Source of the DNA: Bacteroidota bacterium
GTDB lineage: Bacteria > Bacteroidota > Rhodothermia > Rhodothermales > UBA10348
Length of the DNA stretch: 64,000 nt
Assembly (NCBI GenBank): GCA_029262835.1
Contig: JAJCYQ010000015.1
Span: forward strand, 1 to 64,000
Direction: 5' to 3'
Shown piece by piece: positions 60,091-64,000 of the stretch. Numbering within the stretch: the stretch's first letter is position 1; every line of letters starts with the position of its first letter. The notes beneath the pieces are model-generated. The model was not told the origin of the DNA and did no database searches. It worked only from the letters and a program-made list of their open reading frames with translations. The position numbers and the translations under genes were made by a program.

Positions 60091-60888
60091 TCATTTCACG
60101 GGCAGGTCGAAATACGTGTCCGGGTAGGGCTCGTCGATAAGCGTATAGTGCCACCACTCGGCGCTGTAATTCCGGAAGCCCGCCTCCTGCATGAGCGCCA
60201 GGAGCATGCGGCGATTCGCCTGCGCCTCGGCCGATACCGACGTGTCGGCCGTAGCGGACGAGGGGTCAAAGTAGTCGAACGGCGTGCCCATATCGAGTAG
60301 AGCGCCGCCGCGCGAGAGGCTGAGGTCGATCGTGCTTCCACGGCTGTGGCCAGAGCGGGCCGCGATGTAGCCGTGCGCGAAAAGGCTGTCTTTGGGCACG
60401 CCGGGGTAATAGGTGGACTTCTGCAGCGTGTCGGTGGCGTCCGCGGCCCACCGGACGAAGTGGTCCACGGCTCGCTGCGGCCGGAAACAATCGAAAATAT
60501 GGAGCTGCAATCCGTGGAGCGCGCTGCTGGCGTCGGCGGTTGCCAGGGCCGATGCGGCGCGTTCGAGGGCGCTGGCCGCCTCGCGGGTCAACAGGCATTC
60601 CTCGCCCTCATAACCCGTAACCGGCTTGCCAAGGAAGTTTTCCGTACTGGCATATCGGATATCCAGGACCGCATGGGGTACCTGCTCCGATATGGCCACG
60701 AAGGGCTCTCCGGCCGGGTTGTTCTGTGCGGCAACGTCCTGTGCCGCATCGTGATGAGCCGCATCGTATTCGGCGACTGTCTGCTCGCCCCCGTCCGTCT
60801 CTGGGCCTTCCTCGCAGCCCGAGGCTACGAACAAACCTGCAGCCAGAATGGAAAATGTTGTCAGGCGGAAAAATCGGTGCGATACCAT
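60091..60888 (-). CDS. VanX/DdpX-like D-Ala-D-Ala dipeptidase lipoprotein
   Basis: 265 residues. Lipobox AAGLFVASGC near residue 25, then an acidic spacer. Zinc site motifs of M15D peptidases are intact: SGHSRGSTIDLSL (SxHxxGxxxD) near 180 and EWWHYTL near 245. CFRPQRAVDHF is the substrate Arg block. It should hydrolyse D-alanyl-D-alanine in the periplasm, which suggests peptidoglycan turnover rather than vancomycin resistance, since no vanHA neighbours exist. Start at 60888 (MVSHRFF). Same strand, 43 nt downstream of a glycosyltransferase gene. Confidence 0.9.
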   Translation of the reverse strand: MVSHRFFRLTTFSILAAGLFVASGCEEGPETDGGEQTVAEYDAAHHDAAQDVAAQNNPAGEPFVAISEQVPHAVLDIRYASTENFLGKPVTGYEGEECLLTREAASALERAASALATADASSALHGLQLHIFDCFRPQRAVDHFVRWAADATDTLQKSTYYPGVPKDSLFAHGYIAARSGHSRGSTIDLSLSRGGALLDMGTPFDYFDPSSATADTSVSAEAQANRRMLLALMQEAGFRNYSAEWWHYTLIDEPYPDTYFDLPVK

Positions 60889-60931
60889 GTAATCGTTGGT
60901 GTGGATAGTGTCAACACGCCTCAGCTTCCGG

Positions 60932-62083
60932 TCAGAGGCCAGTGAGTCGGGCCTCGACGTGATCGGCAGCGCGCTGCCAGTTGAAGGTTTCTTCGACCCG
61001 TTTCCGGCCGGCAGCGCCCATGGCCGCGGCACTATCTGGACTGCCGAGGAGTTCGCCAAGTGCCTGCGCGAGCGCGGCCGGGTCGTCCGGCGGCACAAGC
61101 AGTCCTGTCCGTCCGTGTTCGATGGCATCGGGAATGCCCCCTGTATCTGCGCCAATAACGGGCGTGCTGCACGCGCCGGCCTCAAGGAAAACGATGCCGA
61201 ACCCCTCGACGTCGGGTCGTGATTCCCGGGCCGGCAATACGAACACGTCGGCGGCGGCGTACAAGGTGCGCAGTTCGGCGTACGGTATACGCCCCAGGAA
61301 ATGGACGTGCTCCGCGAGGCCGAGTTGGCTCGCGAGCGCAACGAGCGCGTCCCGATCCGGACCGTCGCCTGCTACGACGTAGGATGCCCCGGGATGGGCG
61401 CGCAGCACATCCGGCAGTGCCTCGAGCACGGTATTGACGCCCTTTCGGCCCACGAGCCGGCTGACGGTCAGTAGCATGGGGCCAGGCACACCCAGTCGGG
61501 CCCGGAGGGCGGCGCACTGCGCCGCATCCACAGGAAAAAAAACGTCCGGGTCCGTGCCGTTGTTCACGATCTGGATCCTCGTGGCCGGAACGCCGAACGG
61601 GACGAGGAGCGATGCCGTGTAGCGGCTGACCGGAAGCAGGAGGTCGGCGCGGCGGATGACGCGGCGGCGGACGGCGTCATAGACGGCCTGTCCACCCGGT
61701 ACGCCGACCGGCTCCAGAAGCAGTTCGCGGCCATGGGCGGCGAGGGCAAGGGGGATGTTCCGGCGGCGTACGCCAGCCGACAGAAGCGCAAGGGCCGATG
61801 GCCACGCGATGGCGAAGGCTACATCCACGTTGTGGCGGGTCAACAGTCGCCTCACGGCCGGTACGGCCTTGATGGGGAAGGCATCCTGGGTCGATGCAAC
61901 GCGTTCGGTGCGTACACCGGCCGCGGCGAATTCGTCATCGAGCGCGCGGACGCCTGGCCTGTCGGGGCAGACGACGCTGACGCGGTGGCCACGGCGCGCG
62001 AGTCCGCGTGCCATCTCGGCGGCGTAGGTCTGCGTGCCCCCCACGTCGGGTGGGAAGTCCTGGGTGACGACGAGGATATGCAT
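60932..62083 (-). CDS. GT4-family glycosyltransferase
   Basis: 383 residues with the GT-B fold. FPPDVGGTQTYAAEMARGLARRGHRVSVV is the acceptor half (seen as PPDVGGTQTY); LLTVSRLVGRKGVNTVLEALP and the donor signature EGFGIVFLEAGACSTPVIG (E-x7-E) with GRTGLLVPP are typical of GT4. Substrate unknown, likely a surface glycan or glycolipid. Its ATG shares bases with the stop of the HTTM gene. Confidence 0.9.
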   Translation of the reverse strand: MHILVVTQDFPPDVGGTQTYAAEMARGLARRGHRVSVVCPDRPGVRALDDEFAAAGVRTERVASTQDAFPIKAVPAVRRLLTRHNVDVAFAIAWPSALALLSAGVRRRNIPLALAAHGRELLLEPVGVPGGQAVYDAVRRRVIRRADLLLPVSRYTASLLVPFGVPATRIQIVNNGTDPDVFFPVDAAQCAALRARLGVPGPMLLTVSRLVGRKGVNTVLEALPDVLRAHPGASYVVAGDGPDRDALVALASQLGLAEHVHFLGRIPYAELRTLYAAADVFVLPARESRPDVEGFGIVFLEAGACSTPVIGADTGGIPDAIEHGRTGLLVPPDDPAALAQALGELLGSPDSAAAMGAAGRKRVEETFNWQRAADHVEARLTGL

Positions 62084-62946
62084 CAGCCGGGGGCGGAGCT
62101 GCCCAGAACACGATCTATCACGTCTGCCCACGGATAGGCCAGCAGAAACAGGATGGCGTTGTTGGCGGGAAAATTGATCTGCATGGACATGAATATCCCC
62201 ACATGCATGGCAATAAGGAGCGTCATGACCCACGGGCGAAAGCGGGGAGACCAAATGAGCACGCCAACCAGCTCTGTCAGCAGGCCAAAGGTCAGAATAG
62301 CTGTAGCGAGTGGATATTGGTCCAGCACAAGCTGCTGGAAACTGTTGATGTTGACGACGCCGGACTTTGAGAAGACATCGACTGTCCGTTCCTGAATCCA
62401 CATCCACATATGGCCGCCATCCACCCACAGTGGGCCCGATGCAATGAGCTTGGACATGGCAGCCGTCGTGTAACCGAGACCAAGGAAGAAAATAATGACG
62501 CCGAGTGCGAACCGTCGGCTGTGCTTCTCTTCGCGGAACGCCACGTAGGCCAATCCCAGCGCCACGGCCGTCAGCCCCACGACGTTTGAGCCATGGGAAA
62601 TTTCACCCAGACTGTAGCGTGATACGTATTGCAGATGGAAAAAAAGCGCCAACATCAGGTAGCCACTCCGGTGGAGCCGGAAGAACCCGACGAGCGCGGC
62701 GGCCGTCATAAGGCCCGCGTTGACGATGGAGAGATTGTGGTCGAACATGAACGAAATATCCACGAACCGGGCAATACCGAGTGGCAGTACGACGTCGGCA
62801 ATGTTGGGAATGTAGCGTCCCCACTCCCACCCGAACCAGAGCGCCCAACCGACCATGACGACCTCGAAGATCCGGAAAAACAGGATCTCGCCGCGCGTTT
62901 CCACACGGTCTGGCTGAAAGAGCATGTGCATGACTTTTTGCATCAT
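62083..62946 (-). CDS. HTTM-domain membrane protein
   Basis: 287 residues, about seven to eight helices. ILFFRIFEVVMVGWALWFG at the N-terminus, later YTTAAMSKLIASGPLWVDG and INFPANNAILFLLAYPW. This is the horizontally transferred transmembrane (HTTM) architecture related to vitamin K-dependent gamma-carboxylase and DoxX-like proteins. No carboxylase lysine-site can be assigned with confidence. Translationally coupled both to the upstream small membrane protein and the downstream glycosyltransferase. Confidence 0.78.
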   Translation of the reverse strand: MMQKVMHMLFQPDRVETRGEILFFRIFEVVMVGWALWFGWEWGRYIPNIADVVLPLGIARFVDISFMFDHNLSIVNAGLMTAAALVGFFRLHRSGYLMLALFFHLQYVSRYSLGEISHGSNVVGLTAVALGLAYVAFREEKHSRRFALGVIIFFLGLGYTTAAMSKLIASGPLWVDGGHMWMWIQERTVDVFSKSGVVNINSFQQLVLDQYPLATAILTFGLLTELVGVLIWSPRFRPWVMTLLIAMHVGIFMSMQINFPANNAILFLLAYPWADVIDRVLGSSAPG

Positions 62947-63416
62947 GGCGTCACCTCCGGATGCAGGATCGTGGTATCGGGCGTCATGACGATATACGGC
63001 TCGTAGCGTACCGATATGGAGCGGTTTTCCCCGAGTTCACCGGTCACGCGGTATATGAGGAGCGTCCTTTCGGCGAGGTTGGTGTGGAAGAGCTTTCGGA
63101 GCGCTTCCGTGCGACGGGGCGTCCAGTCCCTTGACTTGGAGACAAAGTTTGCGACGTCATTCTGGTTGATTCCCGTGGGTTCGACAGCAAATGGCGCCCC
63201 CAGGAGTTCGTCGCGCGATGCCGGTTCCCATGATATGGCAACGGCTTCGGCGTCCGAGACATCGCGAACCACAGCCCGGACCCATGGGTTACCGGCTTGT
63301 GAGAACATTGGATAAATGGAAAACGGCCAGAATTCCCCTAAATTCGTGCTGACCAATACGGCGTACACGAGGAACGTGCCCAGTAGCCACTTTTTTGCCC
63401 GGTTCAAATATGTCAT
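62943..63416 (-). CDS. Small membrane protein, partner of HTTM protein
   Basis: 157 residues. One N-terminal transmembrane helix (WLLGTFLVYAVLVSTNLG) leading to the motif FWPFSIYPMFSQ, then a soluble domain with a basic helix block (WTPRRTEALRKLFHTNLAERTLLIY) and ending near the membrane-distal side. I do not know a named family, but a 'WPF-x-x-YPMF' motif beside HTTM proteins recurs in my recollection. ATG at 63416 overlaps the divergent gene's start; 4-nt overlap with HTTM. Confidence 0.7.
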   Translation of the reverse strand: MTYLNRAKKWLLGTFLVYAVLVSTNLGEFWPFSIYPMFSQAGNPWVRAVVRDVSDAEAVAISWEPASRDELLGAPFAVEPTGINQNDVANFVSKSRDWTPRRTEALRKLFHTNLAERTLLIYRVTGELGENRSISVRYEPYIVMTPDTTILHPEVTP

Positions 63417-64000
63417 ACGTTCAATTACAGACTGCGGTTGAGAAGTGGCGGCTCTTCCGCGAGACACGCGCGGGGCACATATTTGTCCGCTCACTTCGGG
63501 TGGTGTTACTGGTGGGTATTCTCGTTCTGCTTGGCTGGCAGCTCACGTCAGTGGGTTGGTCGGAGGTCCTCCGGAATTTACCAGTGCACCCGCTGTTCTA
63601 CCTGTTTTTCCTGATGCTCTATGTGTTGCTTCCGGTAGCAGAGTCGTTCATATATCGGGTCACGTGGGAGTTTGATGTTGTCAAAGCGTTTCCGGCGTTC
63701 ATAAAGAAACGGATTTTCAACAAGGATGTCGTGGGATATTCAGGTGAAGTCTATTTCTTTGACTGGGCCCGCAAGCAGATCGGACTTCCTAAAAGGGCGA
63801 TCGCGGAGACGATTCGAGACAACAACATCATCTCGTCGGTTGCATCGACTGTCGTGTCCGTCGTGCTGTTGAGTGTCTTCCTGACAGCGGGAGAGTTGTC
63901 ACTGGACAGGCTGGTCGGGGAGCGTATGGTCATGTGGATGCTGCTCTCGGTGGTCGGTTTCGTGATCCTTATTCCCCTCTGGATACGGTTTCGGCACTTT
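63410..64000 (+). CDS. Membrane protein, lysylphosphatidylglycerol-synthase/flippase-like, truncated by window edge
   Basis: Open to the right edge (197 codons seen). ATG at 63410 gives MSYVQLQTAVEKWRLF, then helices LRVVLLVGILVLLGWQL, VHPLFYLFFLMLYVLLPVAE, the loop FIYRVTWEFDVVKAFPAFIKKRIFNKDVVGYSGEVYFFDW, and VASTVVSVVLLSVFLTAG. The general layout resembles the UPF0104/LPG synthase-like flippase fold, where such helices and a conserved amphipathic loop occur. The rest of the gene lies outside the window. Its start overlaps the divergent gene, so the start may be further in. Confidence 0.6.
   Translation, partial: MSYVQLQTAVEKWRLFRETRAGHIFVRSLRVVLLVGILVLLGWQLTSVGWSEVLRNLPVHPLFYLFFLMLYVLLPVAESFIYRVTWEFDVVKAFPAFIKKRIFNKDVVGYSGEVYFFDWARKQIGLPKRAIAETIRDNNIISSVASTVVSVVLLSVFLTAGELSLDRLVGERMVMWMLLSVVGFVILIPLWIRFRHF

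Noticed and set aside
60091-60888. Vancomycin resistance cluster
   Set aside because: VanX-like dipeptidase stands alone with a lipobox; no vanH, vanA or two-component genes nearby.

Overview
This window looks like a chromosomal segment of a moderately high-GC member of the Rhodothermota/Bacteroidota (FCB) group. The clues are a TonB with a proline/acid-rich linker, a class I (DhnA-type) aldolase, a golvin-domain amidase ('xanthan lyase' annotation type), a CNNM/CBS (GldE-like) membrane protein, DUF7033-type deacetylase, weak Shine-Dalgarno sequences and very tight gene packing with many ATGA overlaps. The group assignment is inferred from family composition, not from a marker tree. There is no CRISPR array, rRNA, prophage or intact insertion sequence. 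Two tRNA genes are present (Arg-CCG and Met-CAT).

Layout. 0.2-7.3 kb: tRNA-Arg, an ECF-like sigma factor, then a co-directional run of CPBP protease, DUF2007 protein, cdsA, small membrane protein, mutL, tilS and hpt. 7.3-7.6 kb: a 294-bp inverted-repeat element (MITE-like) lies exactly between the convergent hpt and kynU and supplies the 3' end of both. 7.6-11 kb: a coupled minus-strand unit HD hydrolase - formylkynurenine formamidase-like - kynureninase. 11-16 kb: DUF7033 deacetylase, Sua5, PAP2 phosphatase, GNAT, isoaspartyl peptidase. 15.9-21.8 kb: a likely muropeptide unit (GHL10 lipoprotein, golvin amidase lipoprotein, AmpG-like permease), followed by a SpoIID/LytB-like enzyme on the other strand. 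23.2-23.7 kb: a gene-free stretch with a candidate terminated small RNA and a second palindromic element that shares a core with the first. 23.7-25.2 kb: tsaB-accD.

25.3-29.6 kb is one of the two most interesting loci: an EF-G-like GTPase, a membrane-anchored peptidoglycan amidase and an actin-like protein strongly resembling MamK (the magnetosome actin) are in one tight operon, with no magnetosome genes in sight. 29.6-37.5 kb: tRNA-Met, holB, glycosyltransferase, purF, CNNM/CBS protein, SNF transporter, ssb. 37.6-45.8 kb holds the second: mazG, then a minus-strand operon fbaB - Ycf46-like AAA ATPase - EutN/CcmL microcompartment vertex protein - three exported amidohydrolases. The vertex protein is an orphan here (no BMC-H shell gene in the window), and two of the three amidohydrolases have lost the metal-binding HxH and other ligands, so they look like pseudoenzymes beside one intact paralogue.

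45.8-50.6 kb: FAD oxidoreductase divergent from thiO-thiS-thiG-thiE-thiD. 50.7-55.3 kb: tonB, amidohydrolase, APC permease, class IV aminotransferase. 55.3-60.1 kb: a YhaO/YhaN-like (SbcD/SbcC-related) pair, the large partner carrying a mid-coil hydrophobic segment and a C-terminal extension. 60.1-63.4 kb: VanX-like dipeptidase lipoprotein, glycosyltransferase, HTTM protein and its small partner. The window ends inside a membrane protein gene running off the right edge.
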